64,000 bases of DNA from assembly GCA_902612915.1 (NCBI GenBank), contig CACMFH010000001.1, positions 92,214 to 156,213 of the forward strand, written 5' to 3'. The notes below the pieces were generated by a model. That model saw nothing but the letters and a program-made list of their open reading frames with translations, was not told the origin of the DNA and did not search any database. This DNA comes from an uncultured SAR86 cluster bacterium. Lineage in GTDB: Bacteria; Pseudomonadota; Gammaproteobacteria; Magnimaribacterales; D2472. Positions within the stretch are counted from its first letter, which is position 1. Every line of letters starts with the position of its first letter. A program made the translations under genes and the position numbers. This document shows positions 42,150 through 51,582 of this stretch, piece by piece.

Positions 42150-43442
42150 AAATATAAATTTTGAAATAAAAATTAATGTTAAGAACCAGGCACCTGAGGC
42201 AATATCTTTGAATTCGCCATTAAATATTTTTAAAAAAACATAAGTTAAAAAACCCAAAGCTATTCCATCTGCAATTGAGAATGTTAATGGAATCATTACT
42301 ATGATAACAAGTGCTGGTAAAAGTTCAGCGGTCGAAGACCAATTCAATTTTTCCATGCCGCTAAGCATCAAAATTGCTACATATATGAGAGCTCCAGCGG
42401 TTGCATATGGTGGAATTATTGAAGCAAGAGGGGATAAGAACATAGCAAATAAAAACAATAAACCAACAACAATAGAGGTAAGTCCAGTTCGTCCTCCGGC
42501 TTCAACTCCAGCTGAGCTCTCTACATAACTTGTGACAGGGGAACAACCAAAAAATGTTCCAAATATACTAGCACTACTGTCAGCTTTTAGGGCTTTATTA
42601 AGCTCATCAGATTGTTGGTCATTACTTATTAAATTTGCTCTTGTAGCAACACCAAGCAGTGTACCAGTCGTATCAAATAAATTTACAAATAAAAATGACA
42701 TAATTATTGTTAACATTCCAAGATTTAATGCTCCTAAAATATCTAGTTTCATAAATGTTGGTGCTATTTCAGGTGGATATGACACAATCCCATTAAATTC
42801 TATTAAACCTAAAAAATATGCAATTAAAGTTGTTGTTAAAATACCAATTATTATTGCTCCAGTTACTTTTCTAACAGATAAAATTGAAATAATTAGAAAT
42901 CCTATTGCAGCAAGTAGTGTCTCTATTTGGGAAAATTCACCAAGCGATAAAAGAGTGGCTTGATTACCCACAATTATTCCACCATTTTTTAAGCCAATAA
43001 GCCCTATAAATAAACCTACTCCAGCACCCATGGCAATTCTTAGATTTAGAGGAATGCTTGATATCATCCATGCTCTTAACCTTGTAATACTCATGATAAA
43101 AAATAACACACCTGCTAAAAATACAGCACCCAATGCCACTTCCCATGAATAACCCATTTCTCCAACTACTGTGTATGTAAAAAAAGCGTTAAGCCCCATG
43201 CCCGGAGCTAATCCTATTGGCCAATTAGCAAAAAAACCCATCACAAAACATGCTAGTGCTGCAGCAAGACATGTTCCAACGAAAATTGCTCCCTGATCCA
43301 TACCACTTAATGCCATTATTTGTGGATTCACAAATATTATGTATGCCATAGTAATAAATGTTGTAAATCCAGCTAAAAATTCTTTTTTAATGGTGGTATG
43401 ATTATCCTGAAGTTTAAAAATCTGATCTAAAGTTTGTTTCAT
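42144..43442 (-). CDS. NCS2-family nucleobase permease (AzgA/AdeP-type purine transporter)
   Basis: A 432-residue protein with about 12 to 14 membrane segments. The opening HTTIKKEFLAGFTTFITMAY and the blocks LAPGMGLNAFFTYTVV, FVNLFDTTGTLLGVA and SPVTSYVESSAGVEAGGRTG define the AzgA subfamily, proton symporters for adenine, guanine or hypoxanthine. The gene diverges from a TonB receptor. A phosphoribosyltransferase, guaB and guaA lie just beyond, consistent with purine salvage. Exact base preference is not readable. Confidence 0.9.
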   Translation of the reverse strand: MKQTLDQIFKLQDNHTTIKKEFLAGFTTFITMAYIIFVNPQIMALSGMDQGAIFVGTCLAAALACFVMGFFANWPIGLAPGMGLNAFFTYTVVGEMGYSWEVALGAVFLAGVLFFIMSITRLRAWMISSIPLNLRIAMGAGVGLFIGLIGLKNGGIIVGNQATLLSLGEFSQIETLLAAIGFLIISILSVRKVTGAIIIGILTTTLIAYFLGLIEFNGIVSYPPEIAPTFMKLDILGALNLGMLTIIMSFLFVNLFDTTGTLLGVATRANLISNDQQSDELNKALKADSSASIFGTFFGCSPVTSYVESSAGVEAGGRTGLTSIVVGLLFLFAMFLSPLASIIPPYATAGALIYVAILMLSGMEKLNWSSTAELLPALVIIVMIPLTFSIADGIALGFLTYVFLKIFNGEFKDIASGAWFLTLIFISKFIFL

Positions 43443-43464
43443 AAATTTTTAAATTTAAAAATTT
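43443..43464. repeat. 22-base perfect AT palindrome at the permease start
   Basis: AAATTTTTAAATTTAAAAATTT reads the same on both strands and directly adjoins the permease start codon (43440-43442). It could be a protein site or fold into a hairpin over the start. The AT richness makes a chance origin possible. Confidence 0.6.
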
Positions 43465-43481
43465 TATTAGAATTAAAAGTA

Positions 43482-43517
43482 TACAATTAATTGAAAGTTA
43501 AATAGTCATTAATTGTA
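43482..43517. repeat. 10-base inverted repeat between permease and TonB receptor genes
   Basis: TACAATTAAT (43482-43491) and ATTAATTGTA (43508-43517) are exact inverted copies with a 16-base spacer. They lie midway in a divergent control region, upstream of the receptor's -35 box, so a dimeric regulator is a possible reader. Confidence 0.6.
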
Positions 43518-43546
43518 ATTATATTTTCTTTTTTAGACACGATTTT

Positions 43547-43575
43547 TTGGCATACATATTGCATGTAAATATTAT
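43547..43575 (+). promoter_or_regulatory. sigma-70 promoter for the TonB-dependent receptor
   Basis: TTGGCA (43547-43552) and TATTAT (43570-43575) each match the consensus at five of six positions, with the ideal 17-base spacer. A Shine-Dalgarno-like AAAAAGGG lies 7 bases before the ATG at 43599. One of the best promoters in the window. Confidence 0.7.
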
Positions 43576-43598
43576 ACAAACGTAAAAAGGGATCACTT

Positions 43599-45956
43599 AT
43601 GAAATTTGGAATTAATCAACTACCTAATATACTATTAGCAACTATTTTTATCCTTCATTTGAATGCTTATTCACAAGACGAACAAAGTGTTTTTGAAGAA
43701 GTTATTGTTACAGCTGAAAAAAGAGATGAAAGTCTCCAAGATGTTTCTCAAGCAGTCACAGCTATTACTGACACCGAAATTGAAGCAAAAAATATCACAT
43801 CGTTTGTAGACCTCACCGCAGTTGTGCCAGGCGTCACAGTTGCAAAGAACGAAGGTTATAAAACAGTTATTTCTATTCGTGGTGTTGGTAATGAAACAAA
43901 CCAAAACGCAATTGCTGCTCCGTCAGTTGCTTATCATATGGATGGCATTTTTATAGCATCACCTTTTTCTCTCCAAACAGATTTCTTAGATGTTGAGCGT
44001 ATTGAAGTTTTGAGAGGTCCTCAGGGAACATTATTTGGTCAAAACTCGACTGGTGGAGCAATAAATGTAATTAGTAAAAAACCATCAACAGATTCTCTAA
44101 GCTCTAAAGTGCAAGTAACTGCCGGAGATTATGGTCTTATGAAAGTTAGTTCCTCAACTAATTTCCCAATATCTGATACCCTTGCAACTAGATTTTCCTT
44201 TTCTTCTATTGAAAGAGATGGATTTAGTGAGAATATTCAGCTTGGTCAAGAATTAGATGATGCCAATAGCATTAGTTTAAGAAGTGATTGGATCATGGAA
44301 TTAAGTGATACTTCTTCACTTAGATTTTTTGCACAATATTTTGATTCTGATAGAAATGGAGCTGCCATGAAGGGTATCGACGATTACTTAGTGCCTGATC
44401 CTAGAGAATTAATCCAAGATACAATGTCCAAACAAGAGTTGAGCTCAAAGGTTTTTGCTCTTACTTACGAATCAGATCTTGGATTTGCTAATCTCAAAGT
44501 CATGGCTAGTGTTCAGGAGGATGATATCTTAGTAGTAAGAGATAACGATAGACACTCATTCGGAAGACAACTTGTATTATCGATACCTGGCTTTGCAGGA
44601 GTAACATATCCTCAAGCAGAATTTAATCCTGAGACGTCTTTAGTTGATACAACCACGTTTGAGGTTAATCTAATTTCAAATGAGCCTTTAATGGATGGAA
44701 AGCTTGACTGGACTGTTGGTGCATTTTTCATGGAGCATGAAATAGAGAATCATATTCGAGGATATGTAGACGAGACAGGTGCAGATGATAACAATGGTGA
44801 ACTTATTTATGATTGTAGAGAATCTTTCGCTAATCCAAATTATTGTTATGATGTCAATGGACCTGATCCATGGTTCTTTTTTGAATTTGATTTTGTAACA
44901 GATGCTTTTCCGACAAGGGAATCTTTTTCAGTATATGCACAAACGACATATAGCTTTTCAGATCAATTGCGTCTTATCAGTGGCTTACGATACATTGATG
45001 ATGAAGCTGAATCTTGTGTTAAAAACTTTTTTACAACAGTTTGCGATAACCTTTCAAGTAGCTCAGATGAAACTACTGGAAAAATTGCTGTTGAATATGA
45101 TTTCAATGGATCAACAATGGGTTATGCTTCATATACAATTGGATCCAAACCAGGCGGAACAAACCTTACTTATGGTTTTAGTACCAGAGAAGAGCTTGAT
45201 GCTGCTTTCAGATTTACATCGCCAGTAGTTCCACCAATGGTTTATAGAGCTTTTGAATCTGAAAATTTGGAATCTTTAGAGTTTGGTCTCAAATCAGATT
45301 TTTTTAACGGAAAAGCTAGGGCAAATATAGCAGTATTTTCATATGATTATGAAAACTTACAATTTCAAGCAACTGACCCAGACCCATACCGCGGTGGTGT
45401 AGCCAATATTCCAAATTCTGAAATGGATGGAGTCGAAATCGAGTTTACAGCCCTATTAGGTGATTCAATAACTTTTGATATCAACCTCGGATTTATTGAT
45501 ACGGAAGTTACATCTGAATATGAAGTGCTTGATAATGTATTAGCATATCAATATTTCTTTGATGAAGAACAAGAAAGATATGACTTAAGAGAAGATGTTA
45601 AAGGAAATATGTTAGCTAAAACACCTGAATTTACTGCCGATGCTACTTTAACTTATGAAGGAGAACTTGCTTCTGGTAATCCTATAAATGTTATTTTGCA
45701 GTTCATTAGAAGAGGAGAGTTCATGCAACGTGTGTCTAATAACCCATTTGTTGACACTGTTCCTGAGTATCAAATATTTAATTTGACTGTAGGGATAGAT
45801 TTTCCAAACAATATGGATCTTGATTTTCTTCTGTTAAATGCAACAGATGAGAATGGAGTAAACTCAAGCATGACTGATGTTTTTGGTGTTGCTGCAACCG
45901 GTATTGAGCTAATACCACCAAGACAGGTAATGACTAGATTAAGTTATAACTTCTGA
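43599..45956 (+). CDS. TonB-dependent outer-membrane receptor
   Basis: A 785-residue receptor with a signal peptide, TonB-box-like region and plug domain (FEEVIVTAEKRDESLQDVSQ, SIRGVG, VERIEVLRGPQGTLFGQNST, GGAINVISKKPS) and a 22-strand barrel ending in the aromatic LSYNF. It moves a scarce or large solute across the outer membrane using TonB energy. Neighbours (purine permease on one side, phosphoribosyltransferase and guaBA on the other) suggest a nucleobase or nucleoside, but this is context only. No siderophore or vitamin genes adjoin. Confidence 0.93.
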   Translation: MKFGINQLPNILLATIFILHLNAYSQDEQSVFEEVIVTAEKRDESLQDVSQAVTAITDTEIEAKNITSFVDLTAVVPGVTVAKNEGYKTVISIRGVGNETNQNAIAAPSVAYHMDGIFIASPFSLQTDFLDVERIEVLRGPQGTLFGQNSTGGAINVISKKPSTDSLSSKVQVTAGDYGLMKVSSSTNFPISDTLATRFSFSSIERDGFSENIQLGQELDDANSISLRSDWIMELSDTSSLRFFAQYFDSDRNGAAMKGIDDYLVPDPRELIQDTMSKQELSSKVFALTYESDLGFANLKVMASVQEDDILVVRDNDRHSFGRQLVLSIPGFAGVTYPQAEFNPETSLVDTTTFEVNLISNEPLMDGKLDWTVGAFFMEHEIENHIRGYVDETGADDNNGELIYDCRESFANPNYCYDVNGPDPWFFFEFDFVTDAFPTRESFSVYAQTTYSFSDQLRLISGLRYIDDEAESCVKNFFTTVCDNLSSSSDETTGKIAVEYDFNGSTMGYASYTIGSKPGGTNLTYGFSTREELDAAFRFTSPVVPPMVYRAFESENLESLEFGLKSDFFNGKARANIAVFSYDYENLQFQATDPDPYRGGVANIPNSEMDGVEIEFTALLGDSITFDINLGFIDTEVTSEYEVLDNVLAYQYFFDEEQERYDLREDVKGNMLAKTPEFTADATLTYEGELASGNPINVILQFIRRGEFMQRVSNNPFVDTVPEYQIFNLTVGIDFPNNMDLDFLLLNATDENGVNSSMTDVFGVAATGIELIPPRQVMTRLSYNF

Positions 45957-46014
45957 TAAATTATAGCTATGCAGTTATAATCTCCATTTAATGTAAATTT
46001 ATATCTACATTTTA

Positions 46015-46578
46015 ATGGATAAATTATTTATAAAATCAGAGGATTTGCTAAAAGATTCTTTCCAGCTAGCTTGGAACGTTTTTAAAAGTGGTTATGAACC
46101 AAATTATATTGTTGGAGTTTGGCGAGGTGGGGCTCCAATCGGAATAGCTGTACAAGAATTCCTTAGTTATCTTGGAATTCAATCTGACCATGTTGCAATT
46201 AGAACTTCGTATTATTCTGGTATAGATGAAAAGAAAGAAAGTGTTCAGGTATATGGTCTGAATTATGTTATTAGGCAGCTAGAATCTGAAGATAGATTGC
46301 TAATTGTGGATGATGTTCACGATACTGGACATTCAATTCAACAAATAATCAGCGATCTACGATCTGCTTGTAAAAAAAACACTCCTGAAATAAGAGTTGC
46401 TACACCTTACTTTAAAACTGAGAAAAATCTTACTGATAATGTTCCTGATTATTATCTTCATGAGACCAATAAATGGCTTGTTTTTCCTCATGAACTTGAC
46501 GGCCTTTCTATTGAAGAGATTGAAATAAATAAACCTGAATTAAAGGATTTAATTTCAAACATGAAAAATAAAGTTTAG
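46015..46578 (+). CDS. purine-type phosphoribosyltransferase (HPRT/XPRT-like)
   Basis: A 187-residue type I PRTase. The PRPP-binding loop LLIVDDVHDTGHSIQQI is clear, an early VGVWRGGAPIGIAV matches the Trp-Arg-Gly-Gly flexible loop of xanthine/guanine enzymes, and the hood follows (DYYLHETNKWLVFPHE). It would convert hypoxanthine, guanine or xanthine plus PRPP to the nucleotide, completing salvage with the nearby permease and feeding guaB. A TATAAT at 45976-45981 lies 33 bases before the ATG; no Shine-Dalgarno. Confidence 0.83.
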   Translation: MDKLFIKSEDLLKDSFQLAWNVFKSGYEPNYIVGVWRGGAPIGIAVQEFLSYLGIQSDHVAIRTSYYSGIDEKKESVQVYGLNYVIRQLESEDRLLIVDDVHDTGHSIQQIISDLRSACKKNTPEIRVATPYFKTEKNLTDNVPDYYLHETNKWLVFPHELDGLSIEEIEINKPELKDLISNMKNKV

Positions 46579-46621
46579 TTTTCAAATCATCTGTTACCTT
46601 TTTTTTCTTAACGGGTTTAGA

Positions 46622-46627
46622 TATAAT
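46622..46627 (+). promoter_or_regulatory. -10 box just before guaB
   Basis: A perfect TATAAT ends 5 bases before the ATG at 46633, and no Shine-Dalgarno is possible in the gap (CTGAT). The transcript would start on or just after the A of the ATG. No clear -35; the upstream bases (AGATATAAT) resemble an extended -10. Confidence 0.5.
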
Positions 46628-46632
46628 CTGAT

Positions 46633-48096
46633 ATGGATAAATTAAAACATAAAGCGTTAACATTCGATGACGTACTACTTCTTCCCCGTTATAGTGACTT
46701 TCTTCCAAGTGAGGCAGACATATCATCTAATTTAACAGAGAATATCACCTTAAAGATGCCTCTATTGTCAGCTGCCATGGATACAGTGACCGAATCAAAA
46801 ATGGCTATATCACTTGCTGAAGCTGGAGGAATTGGTGTTATACATAAAAATAACTCAATTGAAAAACAGGCTAGCGAGGTAAGATCAGTAAAAAAATATG
46901 AAAGTGGGATTGTTCGTGATCCTGTAACAATTAGTTCAACAAATTCAATTGAAGAGCTAAAAAATCTTACAAATAAACTTAGCATTTCAGGAATGCCTGT
47001 AGTAGATAATGGACAATTAAAAGGAATCGTTACGGGGAGAGATTTTAGATATGCAGAAAATATGGATTCTAATGTTTCAACAATTATGACGCCTTTTGAG
47101 AAACTAGTTACTGTTAATGAAGGTTTTTCTCAAGGAGATGTTATGCAATTAATGTATAAAAATAGAATTGAAAAAGTTTTAGTTCTAGATGAAAACAAAA
47201 ATTTATCAGGTCTTGTCACGATGAAAGATATCGAAAAATCTGCGCAACATCCAAATGCAACTAAAGATGATTCTGGAAGACTTAGAGTCGCTGCTGCAAT
47301 AGGCACAGAACAAAATACACTAGAAAGAGCCGAGGCGCTTTTTGATGCCGGAGTCGATGTTTTTGTAATTGATAGTGCGCATGGCCATTCTAAAAATGTT
47401 TTAAAGACTATAAAAACAATAAAAAATTCATTTGATGATGTTGAAATTATTGGTGGGAACATAGCAACTGCTGACGCTGCAGTGGAGTTAGCAAAAGCTG
47501 GAGTTGATGCTGTTAAAGTTGGAATGGGTCCAGGATCTATTTGTACTACTAGAATTATTGCAGGTATCGGAGTTCCACAGATAACAGCAATTCTAGAAAT
47601 AAATGAAGCACTTAAAAAAAATAACGTAAAAATTATTGCAGATGGGGGTATAAGATTTTCAGGTGATATTGCAAAGGCAATATCTGCTGGAGCTGATTCA
47701 GTTATGCTTGGAAGTTTATTTGCAGGAACTGAAGAAGCGCCTGGCAAAGTTGAACTTTTTCAAGGAAGGAGTTTCAAGACATATAGGGGAATGGGATCTA
47801 TTGGTGCAATGACAGAGAGAAATGACGCTAATAGGTATCTCCAAGAGGATATTCAATCAGATAAATTAGTTCCAGAAGGTATTGAGGGAAGGGTACCTTA
47901 TAAAGGATTGGTTATAAATGTAATAAATCAACTTGAGGGTGGCTTAAGACAAAGTATGGGATATGTAGGCTGTAAAGATATCAAATCTATGCAGCTTGAC
48001 AGTCAATTTATTGAAATAACTAATGCTGGAATGACTGAAAGCCATGTACATGATGTGATGATTACAAAAGAGGCTCCTAATTATCAGAGAAGCTAA
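46633..48096 (+). CDS. guaB: inosine-5'-monophosphate dehydrogenase
   Basis: A 487-residue enzyme with the TIM-barrel start ALTFDDVLLLPRYSDFLPSE. Two CBS domains span about residues 95-200, DSAHGHS follows, and the active-site loop MGPGSICTTRIIAG holds catalytic Cys304. GGIRFSGDIAKAISAGAD is the phosphate site and the flap RYLQEDIQSDK is complete. It oxidises IMP to XMP with NAD, the first committed step to GMP. guaA follows 6 bases later. The promoter geometry implies a leaderless message. Confidence 0.97.
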   Translation: MDKLKHKALTFDDVLLLPRYSDFLPSEADISSNLTENITLKMPLLSAAMDTVTESKMAISLAEAGGIGVIHKNNSIEKQASEVRSVKKYESGIVRDPVTISSTNSIEELKNLTNKLSISGMPVVDNGQLKGIVTGRDFRYAENMDSNVSTIMTPFEKLVTVNEGFSQGDVMQLMYKNRIEKVLVLDENKNLSGLVTMKDIEKSAQHPNATKDDSGRLRVAAAIGTEQNTLERAEALFDAGVDVFVIDSAHGHSKNVLKTIKTIKNSFDDVEIIGGNIATADAAVELAKAGVDAVKVGMGPGSICTTRIIAGIGVPQITAILEINEALKKNNVKIIADGGIRFSGDIAKAISAGADSVMLGSLFAGTEEAPGKVELFQGRSFKTYRGMGSIGAMTERNDANRYLQEDIQSDKLVPEGIEGRVPYKGLVINVINQLEGGLRQSMGYVGCKDIKSMQLDSQFIEITNAGMTESHVHDVMITKEAPNYQRS

Positions 48097-48102
48097 TAAT
48101 TA

Positions 48103-49668
48103 ATGAGTGATTTATCTGTCAACAACAAAACTATAGATACTATTTTAGTTTTAGATTTTGGGTCCCAATATACTCAATTAATTGCAAGACGCGTGAGAGA
48201 ACTTGATGTTTATTCAGAAATCCTTCCATGGGATATCGAAGAAGAAAAAATAATTAAACTTAATCCCAAGGGGGTTATTCTATCTGGAGGCCCAAATTCA
48301 GTAACAGATAGCTATACTCCAAGGGTGCCTCAAGTAATTTTTGATTTAAATATTCCGCTTCTTGGGATTTGCTATGGAATGCAAACTTTAGCAGAGCAAA
48401 TGGGTGGTCATGTTATATCTGCAGATAAAAAAGAGTTTGGACATGCTGAGCTTGAAATAGTTACAGACTCACTATTATTCAAAAATTTAAATAGAAAAAT
48501 TAACGTATGGATGAGTCATGGTGATCAAGTTCAAGACATACCTGACGAATATGAATTAATAGCATTAACCTCCACTGCACCAATTGCAGCAATGCAACAT
48601 AAAAATTTACCAATTTATGCTATTCAATTTCATCCAGAAGTTACGCATACAGAAAATGGATTATTGATACTTAAGAATTTTATCTTCAATATTTGTGCCG
48701 CATGTAATGATTGGAAAATGGATAATTTAATATCTTCGAGAATTGAAGATATTAAATCTAAAGTAGGCAATAATAAAGTTCTGCTCGGTCTTTCTGGCGG
48801 AGTTGATTCCTCAGTGACCGCTGTATTGTTGCATAAAGCTATTGGAAAGAATTTAACATGTGTTTTTGTTGATAACGGATTATTAAGAAAGGGTGAAAGC
48901 GACCAAGTTATGCAAACGTTTAAAGAAAACATGAATCTAAATATTATTAAATCTGATAACAAAGATTTATTTTTAAGACACCTTGAAAATATTGATGATC
49001 CTGAGCAAAAAAGAAAAATTATAGGGAGATCTTTCATAGATGTTTTTGATGCAGAAGCAATAAAATTAAAAGATATAAATTTTTTAGCTCAAGGAACTAT
49101 TTATCCAGACGTTATAGAGTCGTCAGGTTCTGAATCAAATGAAGCAAGAGTTATTAAGTCTCATCATAATGTTGGCGGACTTCCTGAAGAAATGGAGTTA
49201 GATCTAATCGAACCCCTAAGAGATTTATTCAAAGATGAGGTAAGGAGACTGGGAATTGAGCTTGGAATTCCAAAAGAAATGCTGGATAGACATCCTTTTC
49301 CTGGGCCTGGATTAGGTGTAAGAATTATTGGTGAGATTACAAAGGAAAAGATATCAATCTTACAACAAGCAGATAACATTTTTATTGAGGAGCTTATTAA
49401 AGCAGAATTATACGAAAAAGTTAGTCAAGCATTTGCAGTCTTACTTCCTGTTAAATCTGTTGGTGTAGTTGGAGATGAAAGAAGATATGCTGAAGTGATT
49501 GCTTTAAGAGCTGTTGAAACAGTAGACTTTATGACAGCGAAATGGGCTCATCTACCTTATGATTTCTTGGAACATGTATCGAATCGAATTGTAAATGAGA
49601 TAGAGGGAGTTAGCAGAGTTGTGTATGATATTTCAAGCAAACCCCCGGCAACTATTGAGTGGGAATAA
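48103..49668 (+). CDS. guaA: GMP synthase (glutamine-hydrolysing)
   Basis: A 521-residue two-domain enzyme. The N-terminal class I glutaminase has Cys90 in GICYGMQ and the His-Glu pair in QFHPEVTHT. The ATP-pyrophosphatase domain has the P-loop GLSGGVDSS (about residue 230), and the dimerisation domain ends KPPATIEWE, the usual terminus. It aminates XMP to GMP. It is in an operon with guaB, and the next small gene starts one base after its stop codon. Confidence 0.97.
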   Translation: MSDLSVNNKTIDTILVLDFGSQYTQLIARRVRELDVYSEILPWDIEEEKIIKLNPKGVILSGGPNSVTDSYTPRVPQVIFDLNIPLLGICYGMQTLAEQMGGHVISADKKEFGHAELEIVTDSLLFKNLNRKINVWMSHGDQVQDIPDEYELIALTSTAPIAAMQHKNLPIYAIQFHPEVTHTENGLLILKNFIFNICAACNDWKMDNLISSRIEDIKSKVGNNKVLLGLSGGVDSSVTAVLLHKAIGKNLTCVFVDNGLLRKGESDQVMQTFKENMNLNIIKSDNKDLFLRHLENIDDPEQKRKIIGRSFIDVFDAEAIKLKDINFLAQGTIYPDVIESSGSESNEARVIKSHHNVGGLPEEMELDLIEPLRDLFKDEVRRLGIELGIPKEMLDRHPFPGPGLGVRIIGEITKEKISILQQADNIFIEELIKAELYEKVSQAFAVLLPVKSVGVVGDERRYAEVIALRAVETVDFMTAKWAHLPYDFLEHVSNRIVNEIEGVSRVVYDISSKPPATIEWE

Positions 49669-49669
49669 A

Positions 49670-49996
49670 ATGGAAAAATCTAATTACAAAGAATGGTCGA
49701 TTGATTTTAATGGAAAAATAATCAAAGTATCTAATTGGTGGAATTGGGAAGGGAAGGGTTCTGCAGATTTATATTTAGATAATGAGCACTTAGATCAAAA
49801 CACAGACATGTTGGTAAATCCTAACAAAGCAATGCTTTCTAAAAGTAAAGTTTCTGATGATATAAAGTCTATTGAAGTTTTTTCAGCAGGGTTTTTCTCA
49901 GTCAAATTATCAATAATGGTGAACGGAGTTGTGGTTCTTCAAGATAAATTAAGTTTACTTGATAGATTGGCAAAATCATTTTTTTCAAAAAAATGA
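49670..49996 (+). CDS. small conserved-looking protein of unknown function
   Basis: A 108-residue protein starting at ATG 49670, one base after the guaA stop, so probably co-transcribed. It is rich in beta-type patterns (WSIDFNGKIIKVSNWWNWEG, SADLYLDNEHLDQ, VKLSIMVNGVVVLQDKLSL) with no signal peptide or membrane span. No family was recognised. The longer in-frame start at 49619 would lie inside guaA and is rejected. Confidence 0.55.
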   Translation: MEKSNYKEWSIDFNGKIIKVSNWWNWEGKGSADLYLDNEHLDQNTDMLVNPNKAMLSKSKVSDDIKSIEVFSAGFFSVKLSIMVNGVVVLQDKLSLLDRLAKSFFSKK

Positions 49997-50074
49997 TACA
50001 AACTTCATACAAACGTTTTTTAAATACTTTAGTAATGAGGCTTCTAGAGTACAGTTTCACTGAGTGGGAATAAG

Positions 50075-50680
50075 ATGAAGATTTGTATAGTTTTCGGTCA
50101 TTACAACACTAAAAATTCTTTCAATGCATCTGTAAGAGATACTTTTATCGATGAGGCAAAAAAAATTGGACATGAAATAGATTTGATTAATTTATTTGAT
50201 GAAGAAGAGCAATTACCATTTTATAGAAGTGATATTAATCCTCCTCCAAAATTAGTTATGGATTACAGGTATAGACTCGAAGATGCTGATGTTATGTTTT
50301 TAATGAGTGCTTGTCATAATTTAAGAATGAGTGGAGTTTTAGAAAATTGGATTGATTGGGTTCTTCATCCAACTTGGTTTTTTTCATATAAATCATTATT
50401 ACCTGATAGCAAGTTTTTTGGGAATTATGGATATCCTGTTGCTGGAGCAATGAAAAATAAAATTGGTATTGTTTCAATGACTTATGGAGGACCTATGATA
50501 AGTTATTTTAATTTTTCTCTTTTCGATAATATTCCCTTTAGGAGACTAAAGAAGTCTGTATTTCAATTAGGTGGACTAAAGACAAGATATTTAAGATTCT
50601 ATTCAGTCCTTCCAAATATGAAAAAAAGTGATTTTGAAAAGCATATGCAAAAAGTTAGAAAATTTGCTCGAAGTTTATAA
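50075..50680 (+). CDS. flavodoxin-fold NAD(P)H:quinone oxidoreductase (KefF/NQO-like)
   Basis: A 201-residue protein with the flavodoxin-like opening ICIVFGHYNTKNSFNASVRD, a central ADVMFLMSACHNLRMSGVLENWIDWV strand-helix and a C-terminal flavin-contact region (KIGIVSMTYGGPMISY). The layout matches the modulator-of-drug-activity/NQO family, which reduce quinones with two electrons. The canonical FPxxW loop reads LMSACHNLRMSG, so the pocket differs. The gene stands alone, 78 bases after the previous one, with a possible start signal only weakly visible. Confidence 0.72.
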   Translation: MKICIVFGHYNTKNSFNASVRDTFIDEAKKIGHEIDLINLFDEEEQLPFYRSDINPPPKLVMDYRYRLEDADVMFLMSACHNLRMSGVLENWIDWVLHPTWFFSYKSLLPDSKFFGNYGYPVAGAMKNKIGIVSMTYGGPMISYFNFSLFDNIPFRRLKKSVFQLGGLKTRYLRFYSVLPNMKKSDFEKHMQKVRKFARSL

Positions 50681-50707
50681 AATTTAAAAAAAGATTATTA
50701 AAATAAC

Positions 50708-50751
50708 AAAAAAGCTCAATCTTTAGTAAGAACAATAGTAGGGTATTGAGC
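50708..50751 (-). terminator. possible rho-independent terminator (minus strand)
   Basis: On the minus strand GCTCAAT (50745-50751) pairs with ATTGAGC (50714-50720) around a 24-base loop and is followed by six T (50708-50713). The arms overlap the end of the methyltransferase pseudogene. Loop length lowers confidence. Confidence 0.4.
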
Positions 50752-51468
50752 TATAGCCAAAATTAAAAATTTTGGAAGAATATTTTCCAAATGAGTTGTT
50801 TGGAATAATGTTTCTAAGATAAAACGCATTAAATGTTCTCCAGGGATATATTTCTACCTTTGACCTGTCATTGAATTGACGCCACCATCTCAAAGGATAA
50901 ACAAAATGATACAAATCATGCTCTGTCTTTAAATTGAATAAATTTTTTATTAATCTATAAATTTTATACGGTAGTTCAAGAATTGAATTTGGATTACCAT
51001 ATACAATCACAATCTTTCCACCGCTTTTTGTAATATCAAGTAATTTATTAATTGCTGCTAACTGGTCCTCTTTGGCCATATGATAAATAACATGCTGTGA
51101 AATAGAACAATCATATTTATTTTCTTCAATAGGAATTTCAAAAAAGCTACCATGAAATGTTTAAATATTATCTCCCTTTGATTTAGCAATCTCTAATGCA
51201 CTTTGTGAAAGATCAAGACAATGCCTTTCTTTAAAATTTGGTGAATATTCTGAATATTCAGGATACTGAATTGGACCTGATCCAAGATCAAAAAAAAGAT
51301 CTCCACTATCAGGAATATAATTATTTAACCTTTTCTGCAGTCTGCAATATAGTTTTTAGAGCAGTCTCTTAAATCTTCCCATTTATTGGCATCTAGAGTA
51401 TTGCCGTCATCATGATGACTCCATCCATCAGAATTATAAAATTTTGACGCTTTTTCTTCTGCTTTCAT
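50723..51468 (-). pseudogene. decayed class I SAM-dependent methyltransferase
   Basis: Reading on the minus strand from ATG 51468, the frame (KAEEKASKFYNSDGWSHHDD) stops after a 4-base T-run (51331-51334, minus AAAA); one extra A would restore it. The next frame carries the SAM motif LFFDLGSGPIQYPEYSEYSP and LDLSQSALEIAKSKG, then hits an in-frame TAA at 51161-51163. After that it continues through CSISQHVIYHMAKEDQLAA to the end at 50723. Two independent lesions (a frameshift and a nonsense codon) argue for real decay, not a single read error. The last 118 residues remain open from ATG 51079. Confidence 0.82.
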
Positions 51469-51567
51469 TTTTTTACTCAATGTATAGATTTTACATCAAT
51501 TTAAGGATATAAAAAATTTCTTTAAATGCTGTAATTAGATATCCGAATCAATCAAAATAAAGTCTTC

Positions 51568-51576
51568 TGATATAAT
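51568..51576 (+). promoter_or_regulatory. extended -10 promoter, leaderless start
   Basis: TGATATAAT is a perfect extended -10 (TGn-TATAAT). It ends 6 bases before the ATG at 51583, so transcription should begin at the start codon. There is no Shine-Dalgarno. Confidence 0.6.
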
Positions 51577-51582
51577 TTAAAA

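Noticed and set aside
42301..42963. Plus-strand open frames opposite the purine permease
   Set aside because: They are antisense frames of a strongly matched NCS2 permease and show no recognisable protein pattern.
45961..45981. TTATAGCTATGCAGTTATAA considered as a terminator or operator after the TonB receptor
   Set aside because: The arms pair over only about 5 AT bases with no T-run; more likely just the -10 region of the next gene.
47130..47747. 205-residue minus-strand frame inside guaB
   Set aside because: It mirrors the codon pattern of guaB, whose full-length match is certain; no RBS or family support.
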